Assembly: GCA_947505245.1 (NCBI GenBank)
Contig: CANNIZ010000016.1
Coordinates: 30,846-94,845, forward strand
Source of the DNA: Pseudomonadota bacterium
Lineage (GTDB): Bacteria; Myxococcota_A; UBA796; GCA-2862545
Length of the DNA stretch: 64,000 nt
Direction of reading: 5' to 3'
The notes under the pieces are model-generated. The model saw only the letters and a program-made list of their open reading frames with translations. It had not been told where the DNA came from and ran no database searches. Numbering within the stretch: position 1 is the stretch's first letter; each line of letters opens with the position of its first letter. The position numbers and the translations under genes were made by a program. Positions 52,381 through 60,765 of the stretch are shown here, piece after piece.

Positions 52381-53000
52381 GCCACGCGCCTGCAAACACC
52401 GTCGCGCGCCTCGGCCTTGTCGCGCTCGCCGCGGCAGCCATCGCCGCCTCGATCGCGGCCGGTCCTGCAAAGCCGGTCGTCCGGACCCCGTTTCCGTTCA
52501 TTCACGCTGACCACGCGGGCGTGTTCGCAAATACAGGGGTCGTTTGCGTCGATTGTCACCCCGTCGGGGTTCCAATTGAAGAAGGACAACCGACTGCAAC
52601 CCTCGTCCCGTCCCACCAGGCGTGCCACGGCTGCCACCTCGGCCAGCTCGATGGGGCCCCGAAGAAGGCACCTTCCGAGTGCGCGACCTGCCACGAGGGG
52701 CGCGGTGGACTGCTGCCGCCCACCCACGCAGGCGACTGGCTGCATGCCCACGGCGACATCGCCCGATCTTCGCCCTACGCTGCATCGTCCACCTGGGCCG
52801 GCAAGTGCTGGGACTGCCACGAGACGGTCTTCTGCATCGAGTGCCACGAGACGCGCGGCGCCGGCGCCCGCGAACCGCATCCCCCCGGCTACCGCGCCAC
52901 GCACGGCATCGAAGCCCGCCTCGATCCGCGCGCGTGCGCCGAGTGCCACACCGGGTCGTCGTGCAGCACGTGCCACTACGAGGGGAGCCTGCCGTGGTAA
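52377..53000 (+). CDS. Heptaheme membrane-anchored cytochrome
   Basis: This 207-residue protein has one N-terminal hydrophobic helix (LVALAAAAIAASIAAG), which may be a signal or an anchor. Seven CXXCH sites follow: CVDCH, CHGCH, CATCH, CWDCH, CIECH, CAECH and CSTCH, many paired closely, with extra histidines (FIHADHAG) that could be distal ligands, as in cytochrome c7-type proteins. GTG 52377 has GGAAGG upstream and overlaps the porin stop (GTGA). It is likely a periplasmic link to the porin complex. Confidence 0.8.
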   Translation: MSHAPANTVARLGLVALAAAAIAASIAAGPAKPVVRTPFPFIHADHAGVFANTGVVCVDCHPVGVPIEEGQPTATLVPSHQACHGCHLGQLDGAPKKAPSECATCHEGRGGLLPPTHAGDWLHAHGDIARSSPYAASSTWAGKCWDCHETVFCIECHETRGAGAREPHPPGYRATHGIEARLDPRACAECHTGSSCSTCHYEGSLPW

Positions 53001-53287
53001 TCGCGTTCCTGACAGCGCTGCTCGCAGGCTGCACCAGCGACGCACCGTGCCCGAACGGCTCGATGGCCGAAGGGCCCGGCGGGCTGATCGTGACCGAAGC
53101 CGAACACCCTACAGGCTACGGACACGACACGTGCTTCGAGTGCCACGCGGTCGCCACGCTCCACGATGCGGGCTGCACGACGTGGGTCGATCCCGTCGCG
53201 CTCCGTAACGAAGTCGACGCGGCCGTCGCGTCACAAGGGGAGGCGGCCTGCACAACCTGCCACGGCGACAACGGGGTGACGCCGTGA
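52994..53287 (+). CDS. Small diheme lipoprotein cytochrome
   Basis: This 97-residue lipoprotein has a lipobox LLAGC and two CXXCH sites (CFECH, CTTCH). Two additional cysteines (PCPNG, GCTTW) could form a disulfide. The GTG at 52994 lies inside the end of the previous gene (GTGGTAA overlap) with GGGGAG 7 bases upstream. It is the smallest cytochrome of the cluster and could bridge larger subunits; the role is inferred only from context. Confidence 0.75.
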   Translation: MVIAFLTALLAGCTSDAPCPNGSMAEGPGGLIVTEAEHPTGYGHDTCFECHAVATLHDAGCTTWVDPVALRNEVDAAVASQGEAACTTCHGDNGVTP

Positions 53288-54219
53288 GACGTGGACTTGT
53301 CGCATTTCCAGCGCTTGTGCTGCTCGCGTTCGCAGTGGCGTCCACGACCGCACCTGCCGCCGACCCCGTCGCCGGCTCCGCAAAGCCCCACTTGAACCCG
53401 CATGGCTCGCCGGATCACTGCGATTCCTGTCACCTTCCGCTCGGGCCTGTCCCGGCACCCGGCCCCGGCGCGCCCGGCCTCCCAATCGAGGCCGCACCCA
53501 CGGTCGGCGCGGCGATGCCGATCGTCGCCACCTGTCGCGGTTGCCACCCCACGGCGGACATGCACCCCGTCGGGATGAAGCCCAACAAGGAGAAGGTGCC
53601 CGCGGGGTGGCCCCTTGAAGACGGCAAGGTCGTGTGCTCGACGTGCCACGAAGAGCCCGCTCACGGCGGCAAGGTCAACACCGTAGCGCCGTACCATCGC
53701 GGCGGACCGTACCCGAACAAACCGGACATGTGCTGGCAGTGCCACCAGCGAACGACGTTCGACCGCAGCGAGCCGCATCACCCGGCCACCCTGCGAGACA
53801 GCGCGTCCCCGTCATGCTCCGCTTGCCACGCCGGCTATCCAACGACCGGGGCATCGGTAGAGAAGTCTCGACTTCGTGTCGACCCGCACGTGACCTGCAC
53901 CGCGACCTGCCACAAGGGGGAGATCCACTCCGGCGTGCCCGAGCACCTCGGGAAGGTTGTTCCCGACGAAGTGCGCGCGAAGCTTCCGCCGACCATCGCG
54001 CTCCCCGCGGACGGAAAGATCGCGTGCTTCACGTGCCACGAGGTCCACGGCGACACTGCAGCGGCCGAGCCGCGGGCGCCGAGCCGCCTCGCCAGAGAGC
54101 TCCGCGCGTACAACGTAGACGTCGTGACCTGGCCCGGTGAAGGGCCCCCCACCGAGCAGCACGTGAAGCTCGCGACGGACAGGGCACTCTGCAAGGCGTG
54201 CCACGGAGAGGGACCATGA
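53284..54219 (+). CDS. Periplasmic octaheme-type cytochrome
   Basis: This 311-residue protein has an N-terminal hydrophobic signal (LVAFPALVLLAFAVAS). Seven CXXCH (CDSCH, CRGCH, CSTCH, CWQCH, CSACH, CFTCH, CKACH) and one CX3CH (CTATCH) are visible. The C-terminal half runs LPPTIALPADGKIACFTCH, a pattern also seen in the next cytochrome (FFPLKDGKIVCITCH), suggesting common ancestry of these heme segments. GTG 53284 overlaps the previous stop (GTGA). It has no lipobox, so a soluble periplasmic carrier is likely. Confidence 0.82.
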   Translation: MRRGLVAFPALVLLAFAVASTTAPAADPVAGSAKPHLNPHGSPDHCDSCHLPLGPVPAPGPGAPGLPIEAAPTVGAAMPIVATCRGCHPTADMHPVGMKPNKEKVPAGWPLEDGKVVCSTCHEEPAHGGKVNTVAPYHRGGPYPNKPDMCWQCHQRTTFDRSEPHHPATLRDSASPSCSACHAGYPTTGASVEKSRLRVDPHVTCTATCHKGEIHSGVPEHLGKVVPDEVRAKLPPTIALPADGKIACFTCHEVHGDTAAAEPRAPSRLARELRAYNVDVVTWPGEGPPTEQHVKLATDRALCKACHGEGP

Positions 54220-56702
54220 CGTCGTTGTTGTTGGCCGCGCTGTTCGCGTGCGGCGGCCCTGGTGGAACGGAGCTGCGCGACGCGCCGCCCGTGGTGATCG
54301 CGACGGACGTGTGGACGGTGAAGCTCGACGCCAAGATGCCCACCGACCTGCTCGCACTGCCCGATGGTGGGTTCGTCGTGCTCGACGGCTACGAAGAACA
54401 CGCCTTCACGTTCGATTCCACCCATCACCTTTCGAGCACGATCGACGGCGGCGGAACGTGGGGTCGCCCAATTCGCGCGGCGTTGGCGCGCGGCGGCGGG
54501 ATGTGGCTCAGCTCGCCCGAGGGCCACCTCGTCATCAAGGTCGACGAACAAGGCAAGGTGACGAGCGAGTTCCCCGTCGGAACGCCGACGGAGCAGCTGC
54601 AGCCGATCGCTGTGTTGGAATCGGACGCCGGTCTGTTCATCTCGGACCGACAGGCCCAGCTGCATTTGCTCGATCCAAAAGACGGCCACCAGCTCTCGGT
54701 CATCACGCAGGACGCCGAGGCTGAAGCCTTCTCGGTCATCGGTGACCTCACTGCAGGCCCCGAGGGCGGTTTCTGGGCGGTCGACACGCTCGCGAGCCGC
54801 GTCGGTAGGTTCGACTCGACGGGCAAGCCCGTCAGCCGCTTCGGAAAATACGGCATCTGGGTGGGCTCGCTGCGCAAACCGACGTCGATCGCCGAGGGGC
54901 CGTCCAACTCCCTCCTCGTCGCAGATAGCGGTCTGTCGACGATTCAACTGTACGATGGCGAAGGGCACACGATGGGTATCCTCCAGGTCGACGGCCAGCC
55001 GTTCCGACCGGACTTCCCGGTGGCGGTGCGTTCCCTCGGCGGCGGCAACTTCGCGGTCTTGCAGGCCGCCCCGGGCAAAGCCGCCACCGTCGTCGGCTTC
55101 CATCTGGACACCGCCTCAATCGACGTCGCGCGGGAGGAGAGCGCCAGTCGGTGGCTGCGCGCGCCCCTGGTCGAGGCCATCGCCAATCCGGCGAAGGAGT
55201 GCGTCCAGTGCCACGCCGGCATCGTGAACGACAGCCGCGAGATCTGGGATACCAGCCTCGGCCACCACCCCGTAAACGTCGTCCCCGACCGTACACTGCC
55301 AGCGTTCTTCCCGCTGAAAGACGGAAAGATCGTCTGCATCACCTGCCACAGCCCCCACGGCACGAGCACGCTCTCCGAAGTCGAGGGCGTGACCAACGAG
55401 GCCGGGCGCGCCACGCTCGTACCGCACAAGGCCGATACAGGAGACGCGTTCACCCGCATGCGACGAGGTGACTCGGCGCTCTGCGTCGCCTGCCACGATA
55501 CCGACGCGCACGACGCCGCGCTCGCGCGCCACGATCTCGCCTCCGGAAAAGCGCACCCGGTCGGCACCAAGCTCGCCGAGCTGCTCGCCAAGCGCGAAGA
55601 AGCCGGTGAGAAGCACGTCGCCGAGTGCCTCGGCTGCCACGCTGTCCACGGAGCCGACGAAGACGGCCTTCCGCGCGGCGAAGACGACCGCGAATTGTGC
55701 GGCGCCTGCCACAGCGACCGCCTGGAGAGCGGAGTCAACCACTCGGTCGGCGAGAGGCCCCGGCAGAACCGCAGCCCACGCGCGGGATCCGGCATCCCCA
55801 CGCAGGGTTCGGGCTCGCCTGCATGTCGGTCGTGCCACGAGATGATCGGCGGCCGCACCGACGCGCTCATCCGGACGCCCACCGACGGCGGGTCGCTGTG
55901 CCTCACCTGCCATCAAGACCTCGCAGCCCCGATGAAGCGCGCCCACGGCGCTGCTCCGACGCGGCTCAACGAGCCATGCCTCGCCTGCCATGAGCCCCAC
56001 GCCGGCAAGGGAGAGCACCTGCTCGCGCGCCTCGGGACGCTTCCTGGTGACGCGACAGGGTGCCTGCGCTGCCACGGAGCTGGCGGAGCCGCCGTGAAGG
56101 CCGGAGTTTCCCCAGGAACGAAGGGCCACGTCGTCGACGCGCGCACCTCCAAGATGGGCCCGCTCACGTGCAGGACGTGCCACGATCAGCACGAACCGCT
56201 GCCGCCCAAGGTGAGCTGTGGCGAATGTCATACGGACCAACAGGCTGCGGCCGATCGCGGCGGCCACGGCTCAGCCGAGTGCCTCGACTGCCACCCGATG
56301 CACACGGACGCGGCCCGGCTCGCGAAGGGCGTAAACCCCTCGTCCGCCCGGTGCCTCGCGTGCCACGGGCCGGACGGCAGCTTCCCGCGCGCACCCCGCG
56401 TAAATGCCTACGAACACCCGGCGCCGATACTCACGCCGGGCGGCGCGCGCTGGACGCCGCTCGCCGGGCTCCCGCTCTACGATGACGCAGGGCAAGAGGC
56501 CGGCGAAGGTCGCAACGGCGCCCTCGTCTGCCGCAGCTGTCACCTCGTTCACGGCCCCGACGCCACCACGGCGGGTGACAAGCTCCGCCGGCCCGACTGG
56601 CAGGCGGCGTGTTCATCGTGCCACGGCGAAGACGCGCTGGTGCTGTACCGGTGGTTCCACCAGCCCGATCGACGCGCTGATTTTGAAGGGAGCAGCCCGT
56701 GA
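54216..56702 (+). CDS. Fifteen-heme lipoprotein cytochrome with N-terminal beta-propeller
   Basis: This 828-residue lipoprotein has a short signal with lipobox LFAC. Residues about 25-330 form NHL/SMP-like propeller blades (DLLALPDGGFVVLDG, VIGDLTAGPEGGFWAVD, KPTSIAEGPSNSLLVADSG). Fifteen CXXCH motifs follow from CVQCH to CSSCH. Between some heme segments lie Gly/Ser-rich linkers. ATG 54216 overlaps the previous stop (ATGA). The propeller may dock a partner cytochrome or a mineral or protein surface; that is inference. It is the most heme-rich protein in the window. Confidence 0.85.
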   Translation: MTSLLLAALFACGGPGGTELRDAPPVVIATDVWTVKLDAKMPTDLLALPDGGFVVLDGYEEHAFTFDSTHHLSSTIDGGGTWGRPIRAALARGGGMWLSSPEGHLVIKVDEQGKVTSEFPVGTPTEQLQPIAVLESDAGLFISDRQAQLHLLDPKDGHQLSVITQDAEAEAFSVIGDLTAGPEGGFWAVDTLASRVGRFDSTGKPVSRFGKYGIWVGSLRKPTSIAEGPSNSLLVADSGLSTIQLYDGEGHTMGILQVDGQPFRPDFPVAVRSLGGGNFAVLQAAPGKAATVVGFHLDTASIDVAREESASRWLRAPLVEAIANPAKECVQCHAGIVNDSREIWDTSLGHHPVNVVPDRTLPAFFPLKDGKIVCITCHSPHGTSTLSEVEGVTNEAGRATLVPHKADTGDAFTRMRRGDSALCVACHDTDAHDAALARHDLASGKAHPVGTKLAELLAKREEAGEKHVAECLGCHAVHGADEDGLPRGEDDRELCGACHSDRLESGVNHSVGERPRQNRSPRAGSGIPTQGSGSPACRSCHEMIGGRTDALIRTPTDGGSLCLTCHQDLAAPMKRAHGAAPTRLNEPCLACHEPHAGKGEHLLARLGTLPGDATGCLRCHGAGGAAVKAGVSPGTKGHVVDARTSKMGPLTCRTCHDQHEPLPPKVSCGECHTDQQAAADRGGHGSAECLDCHPMHTDAARLAKGVNPSSARCLACHGPDGSFPRAPRVNAYEHPAPILTPGGARWTPLAGLPLYDDAGQEAGEGRNGALVCRSCHLVHGPDATTAGDKLRRPDWQAACSSCHGEDALVLYRWFHQPDRRADFEGSSP

Positions 56703-56812
56703 GGACGTTCGTTCTGTCCGCAATCGCCTTCTCGGCGGGCTTCGGTGCCGTCGCCTTCGGCGTGTCCCAGACCCGCTTCCTGTGGGGCGCCTGGCTCCAC
56801 GCAGGCTTCTGA
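56699..56812 (+). CDS. 37-residue single-pass membrane peptide
   Basis: GTG 56699 overlaps the preceding TGA (GTGA) and AAGGGAG lies 7 bases upstream. The product is 37 residues: a hydrophobic helix (FVLSAIAFSAGFGAVAFG) followed by VSQTRFLWGAWLHAGF. It ends 1 base before the NapC-like gene. There is no heme motif. Position suggests an accessory of the quinol-dehydrogenase cytochrome, like other small subunits that stabilise membrane complexes. Third positions are G/C-rich and the gene fits exactly between its neighbours, which supports it as real. Confidence 0.62.
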   Translation: MRTFVLSAIAFSAGFGAVAFGVSQTRFLWGAWLHAGF

Positions 56813-56813
56813 C

Positions 56814-57584
56814 GTGCTGAATCCGCTCACCATCGTCCGCGAGAACGTACGGTTCCTGATCGCGCACCCGGCACACATCCTCGTCATCGCCGCAGCGTTC
56901 GGCGTCGGCAGCGCGGCTGGCGTCCCGGTGGAAGAGAAGATCTACAACTACATGTGGTCGGACCCGGGCTTCTGCGACGACTGCCACGTCCACGACTGGG
57001 CAAACCGGGCCTACGAAAAGTCGGCCCACGCGGGCCTCACGACCTGCCACGATTGCCACCTCGTTCCCATCCGGCACTACCCTCGCAACCTCGTCATCAC
57101 CATCGCCGAGCGCACGCTGGAAGAAGACGAGATCAAGAACCCGGAGGTCGCTTCGGTGATCTGCACGCGGTGCCACTCCGATCAGGCCGACGACGAGCCG
57201 CTCACCGGGCCGATGTCCGAGGAGACCCGCTCGCGCGTCGTAAAGATCGACCACAGCCCCCTCCACCTCGCGCACCTGGGCGCAAAGTCGCGCACGCCGA
57301 ACAGCGCGCAGGGCGGCAACCAGGCAGCGCCGGTGCCAGATCGCGACGCACCCCTCGCCACCGGGCACGGAACCGTGAAGGCCGATTGGGACGCGGGGCA
57401 GATCACCTGTATGGACTGCCACGGGTCTGGAAACCACCAGGCCCACCGCTTTGAGGCCATGCGCGACAACTGCGTGGTGTGCCACGAAAATACCGACCTT
57501 CCAGGCGCGCGACTCGGAAAGGTCGAGTGCTGGGAGTGTCACTTTGATGGGTTCGTCGGCCAACCTGGGACCGCCACACCCTGA
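56814..57584 (+). CDS. NapC/NirT-like hexaheme inner-membrane cytochrome
   Basis: This 256-residue protein has one N-terminal helix (AHILVIAAAFGVGSAAGV) followed directly by FCDDCHVHDW and SAHAGLTTCHDCHLVP, the arrangement of NapC/NirT/NrfH quinol dehydrogenases. Six CXXCH are present: CDDCH, CHDCH, CTRCH, CMDCH, CVVCH and CWECH, two more than the classical tetraheme NapC. It should take electrons from menaquinol and pass them to periplasmic cytochromes. GTG 56814 begins 1 base after the small peptide gene. It ends the tightly coupled part of the operon. Confidence 0.78.
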   Translation: MLNPLTIVRENVRFLIAHPAHILVIAAAFGVGSAAGVPVEEKIYNYMWSDPGFCDDCHVHDWANRAYEKSAHAGLTTCHDCHLVPIRHYPRNLVITIAERTLEEDEIKNPEVASVICTRCHSDQADDEPLTGPMSEETRSRVVKIDHSPLHLAHLGAKSRTPNSAQGGNQAAPVPDRDAPLATGHGTVKADWDAGQITCMDCHGSGNHQAHRFEAMRDNCVVCHENTDLPGARLGKVECWECHFDGFVGQPGTATP

Positions 57585-57726
57585 GCCATTTGGCACAGGA
57601 TGTGTGTGAGATCGCCTACAAATCGCTTGGATGACGCCGCTCCGTACGGCGGTCAGGCGACGGTCGTGCGACGGACACGACCTGTCACGACTATTGCAAC
57701 ATCATCGCGGAATTCTTGGAGGACAC
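57585..57726 (+). promoter_or_regulatory. Leader region before the OmcA/MtrC-like gene
   Basis: This 142-base gap is the largest inside the cytochrome cluster and may hold a separate promoter. A GCCG...CGGC hairpin-like segment occurs around 57634-57650. GGAGG at 57718-57722 precedes the TTG start by 4 bases. A TTGGCAC near 57590 lacks a matching second element, so no promoter can be named with confidence. Confidence 0.35.
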
Positions 57727-60681
57727 TTGCGGCCACAGACCTTACAGCTCGCGCTCATCATCGGACTCGTCGGCTTTACGGGCTGTAAAGGCGAGGATGG
57801 CGCCGATGGAAACTCCTGCACGGTCGCCCAGAGCAGCGACGGCGAAACGGCCACCATCACCTGCACCGACGGCACGTCGTTCACGGTCGCCAGCGGCACG
57901 AACGGCGCCGACGGCAGCGACGGCGTCGACGGCAACGACTGCACCGTCTCCGAGGACACGGACGGGACGAAGACCATCACGTGTGAAGACGGCACCTCCG
58001 TAACGGTCCTCGACGGCACCGACGGAAAGTCCTGCACCGTTCAGGACAACGGGAACGCCACCTACACCATCACCTGCGAAGACGGCACCACCATGACGGT
58101 GGCCGAGCCGTCCGATAGCGGCCAGCTGAGCTTCACCGTCAACCATTTCCACGGCATCGACGCGATCGACCAGGAGATGCTCGACGCGGGCATGTACCAC
58201 GCGGACCCTGAAATCACGGCCGCCACCGCCGACGCCGCCGGTAAGGTATCGGTCACGTTCACGGTCGACAGTGCGGACGGGACGCCCAACTTGAACCTGT
58301 CGCCCTCGTCGATCTCCGCGAACGTCGCCAAGCTCGTCCCCGGCGCCGTGGTCAGCCCCACCGTGTCCACGGCCAACAAGTGGGTGCCGTACATCTGGCG
58401 CACCGAGACCGTCTCCGGGTCCACGCCCGGCAGCTGGCCAAAGCCGGACGGCACGATCGCGTACCAGGCCTACAAGGAGAGCAATGGAACGCTCACCAAC
58501 CTCGGCGGCGGCGTGTACCGGTACGACTTCGCGACCAACCTCTCGGCCATCACGGTCAACAGCAACCCCATCAGCTACCAGCGCAACCTGAAGCACCGCG
58601 TGGTGGTGATGCTCGGCGGCACCGCCGGTCCGCTCGGTTCAAAGTCGTTCGACTTCGTGCCAGACGGCAGCACCGTCACCGAGACGCGCAACGTCATCGA
58701 CACGGCGTCCTGTGAGCAGTGCCATGGCCCGAACTTCTCGGCCCACGGCACCACCGGTCGCACCACGTTCGAGGCCTGTGCGAGCTGCCACGTCGCAGGC
58801 AGCACGGACGCCCAGGGTGGCGAGTCGCTCGAAGCGCGCACCATGATTCATAAGATCCACGCCGGCGCGGAGCTTCCGTCCTCGCCTGGCGCCGACGGGA
58901 TGGTGTTCGACGATCCCGCCCTCGCCGGAGACCAGCGCGCAGACAACGGCGCGATGAACAGCGACGGCGTCCGCCGGCCGTACTCGATCTGGGGCTACCA
59001 GAACCACCGCTACTCGTGGGAGACGGCCGAGTTCCCGGCCAACATCGCGAACTGCACCAAGTGCCACACGGGCACGGGCGGCGACGCAGACAACTGGAAG
59101 ACCAAGCCGTCAATCGCCGCCTGCGGGTCCTGCCACGAGACGGTCGACTTCGTCACCGGGGCCAACCACGGCGGTGACGCCCAGACCGACGACACCACCT
59201 GCACGTTGTGCCACCGGACCACGGGCACTTCGCTCACAAACATCTCCGTCGCACATGACTTTACGGTCCGCGATTCGCGCAACGTTCCGGAGTACGAGGC
59301 CGTGCTCACGGTGAACACCCCGACGCGCGGGTACTTCATTCCGGGCGAAGCCCCGCTGGTCACGCTGGTGCTGAAGGATCCCACGACGCACGTCGCGATC
59401 GATCACACCACCGTGGTCGAAGACCCCACGGCCGAGGGCTGCTACGTCAGCTACCCGCCTTCTTCGTTCGCCGTCGCGTGCAACCCGAAAGACGGCCTGT
59501 TCAAGACTGCAAACCTGTTCGTCGACGGTCCGCGCGATCACCGCGTCCCCGTGCTCACCACGGCGGCCCGCTCTCAGGTGGTCAGCGCCACCACTGGCCC
59601 CTGGGATCTCTCCGCGGTCGGAACGAGCCTGATCCTCAAGGTCGACGGTGGACGCGATGTAATTGTGTTCGACCCGATCACGGGCGCCGACAGCGCCGCT
59701 ACCGCCACCATCACGGTCGCCGTGCCTTCCAGCGGGTTCTTCGTCGACAAGACCGTAGCCACCGCCGACGAGGTCGTGGCCTGGCTCAACGCCGACGCGA
59801 AGTTCAAGCTGCGCGCCATCGCGGCCAAGGACGTGGCCGGCAAGGTCACCCTCCGCAGCCGCGCGCTCGGCACGGTCTCGTCGCTGCAACTGCAGGCGAG
59901 CGGGCTCACCACGACGATGTTCGCGGGCGACGTCACCGCGCACCTGCCGATCGGCAGCACCACGGGCAACAACGTGTCGTCCCGTATCTCCGCGGCGAAC
60001 AACGACCCCAAGGCCGCCCGCACCACCGCAAACATCACGTACCAGCTGGACCCGATCGATGATCTCAAAGCCGGCACCTACATCGCGTCGGTCGAGATCG
60101 CAGACGGTGGCCGCATCGACGCGAACAACTACCGCACCCCCACGGTCGCGCGCACCACGTTCCAGGTGAAGACCGCCACCGTCGAGCTCCCGCCTGCTGG
60201 CAACTGCGACAGCTGCCACCAGAACGCGGCCGGTCAGGGCCTCGTATTCGACCCCGCCCGTCACCAGAAGATCCTGAACGACTCGGCGATCGACCAGTGC
60301 GGCGCCTGCCACGACTACCAGCCCCAGAACGCCACGGGCGCGACCTTCACGGGCGCGGTTCCGATCTCCCGGCGCATCCACGCCGTACACAACGGTTCGG
60401 AGCTGTTCTACCCGGTCACCACGGTCGCTCACGCCGACGAGCCCGTCGGGCGCGCCTGGGACATCAAGTTCCCCCAGGACATCCGCAACTGCGAGTCCTG
60501 CCACCAGCAAGGCTCCACGAGCGGCTCGTGGGCCGTCCAGCCGGACCGCCTCGCGTGCGGCGGTTGCCATGACTCCGACGCAGCCACCGCGCACTTGCGC
60601 CTGCAGACGTACGACCCGACCCCGGCCGATCCGTGGAGCGGTGACGAGGTCGAGAGCTGTGGGACCTGCCACACGCCGTAG
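57727..60681 (+). CDS. Decaheme OmcA/MtrC-family surface cytochrome
   Basis: This 984-residue lipoprotein has a lipobox GFTGC. The first 140 residues contain three copies of a Cys-containing module ([SD]CTVxx...TITCEDGTxxTV), then NHFHGIDAIDQE, beta domains and ten CXXCH sites in two pentaheme groups (CEQCH, CASCH, CTKCH, CGSCH, CTLCH; CDSCH, CGACH, CESCH, CGGCH, CGTCH) separated by a beta-rich middle. This domain plan (beta, five hemes, beta, five hemes) is that of OmcA/MtrC cell-surface cytochromes, which reduce metals or soluble acceptors. The start is TTG 57727 with GGAGG upstream; the frame to 57631 lacks a ribosome site. Confidence 0.88.
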   Translation: MRPQTLQLALIIGLVGFTGCKGEDGADGNSCTVAQSSDGETATITCTDGTSFTVASGTNGADGSDGVDGNDCTVSEDTDGTKTITCEDGTSVTVLDGTDGKSCTVQDNGNATYTITCEDGTTMTVAEPSDSGQLSFTVNHFHGIDAIDQEMLDAGMYHADPEITAATADAAGKVSVTFTVDSADGTPNLNLSPSSISANVAKLVPGAVVSPTVSTANKWVPYIWRTETVSGSTPGSWPKPDGTIAYQAYKESNGTLTNLGGGVYRYDFATNLSAITVNSNPISYQRNLKHRVVVMLGGTAGPLGSKSFDFVPDGSTVTETRNVIDTASCEQCHGPNFSAHGTTGRTTFEACASCHVAGSTDAQGGESLEARTMIHKIHAGAELPSSPGADGMVFDDPALAGDQRADNGAMNSDGVRRPYSIWGYQNHRYSWETAEFPANIANCTKCHTGTGGDADNWKTKPSIAACGSCHETVDFVTGANHGGDAQTDDTTCTLCHRTTGTSLTNISVAHDFTVRDSRNVPEYEAVLTVNTPTRGYFIPGEAPLVTLVLKDPTTHVAIDHTTVVEDPTAEGCYVSYPPSSFAVACNPKDGLFKTANLFVDGPRDHRVPVLTTAARSQVVSATTGPWDLSAVGTSLILKVDGGRDVIVFDPITGADSAATATITVAVPSSGFFVDKTVATADEVVAWLNADAKFKLRAIAAKDVAGKVTLRSRALGTVSSLQLQASGLTTTMFAGDVTAHLPIGSTTGNNVSSRISAANNDPKAARTTANITYQLDPIDDLKAGTYIASVEIADGGRIDANNYRTPTVARTTFQVKTATVELPPAGNCDSCHQNAAGQGLVFDPARHQKILNDSAIDQCGACHDYQPQNATGATFTGAVPISRRIHAVHNGSELFYPVTTVAHADEPVGRAWDIKFPQDIRNCESCHQQGSTSGSWAVQPDRLACGGCHDSDAATAHLRLQTYDPTPADPWSGDEVESCGTCHTP

Positions 60682-60701
60682 TCCTGGCGGATTCCAACGA
60701 C

Positions 60702-60735
60702 AAACGACCCGGCGGCTCACCCCGTCGGGTCGTTT
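60702..60735 (+). terminator. Rho-independent-type hairpin after the cytochrome cluster
   Basis: A perfect 10-base stem (AAACGACCCG / CGGGTCGTTT) is extended inward by four further pairs (one G-U), with loop CTCACC. It starts 20 bases after the OmcA/MtrC-like stop. The stem ends in TTT and a further TTT follows 5 bases on (CGCGTTT), so it is a good but not textbook terminator. It separates the cytochrome cluster from the TPM gene. Confidence 0.8.
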
Positions 60736-60765
60736 CGCGTTTAGGCTCCCGGCCCGGAGGCCGCC

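Noticed and set aside
57585..57726. Sigma-54 promoter (TTGGCAC near 57590)
   Set aside because: The -12 element with GC at the correct spacing is missing, so only half of the consensus is present.
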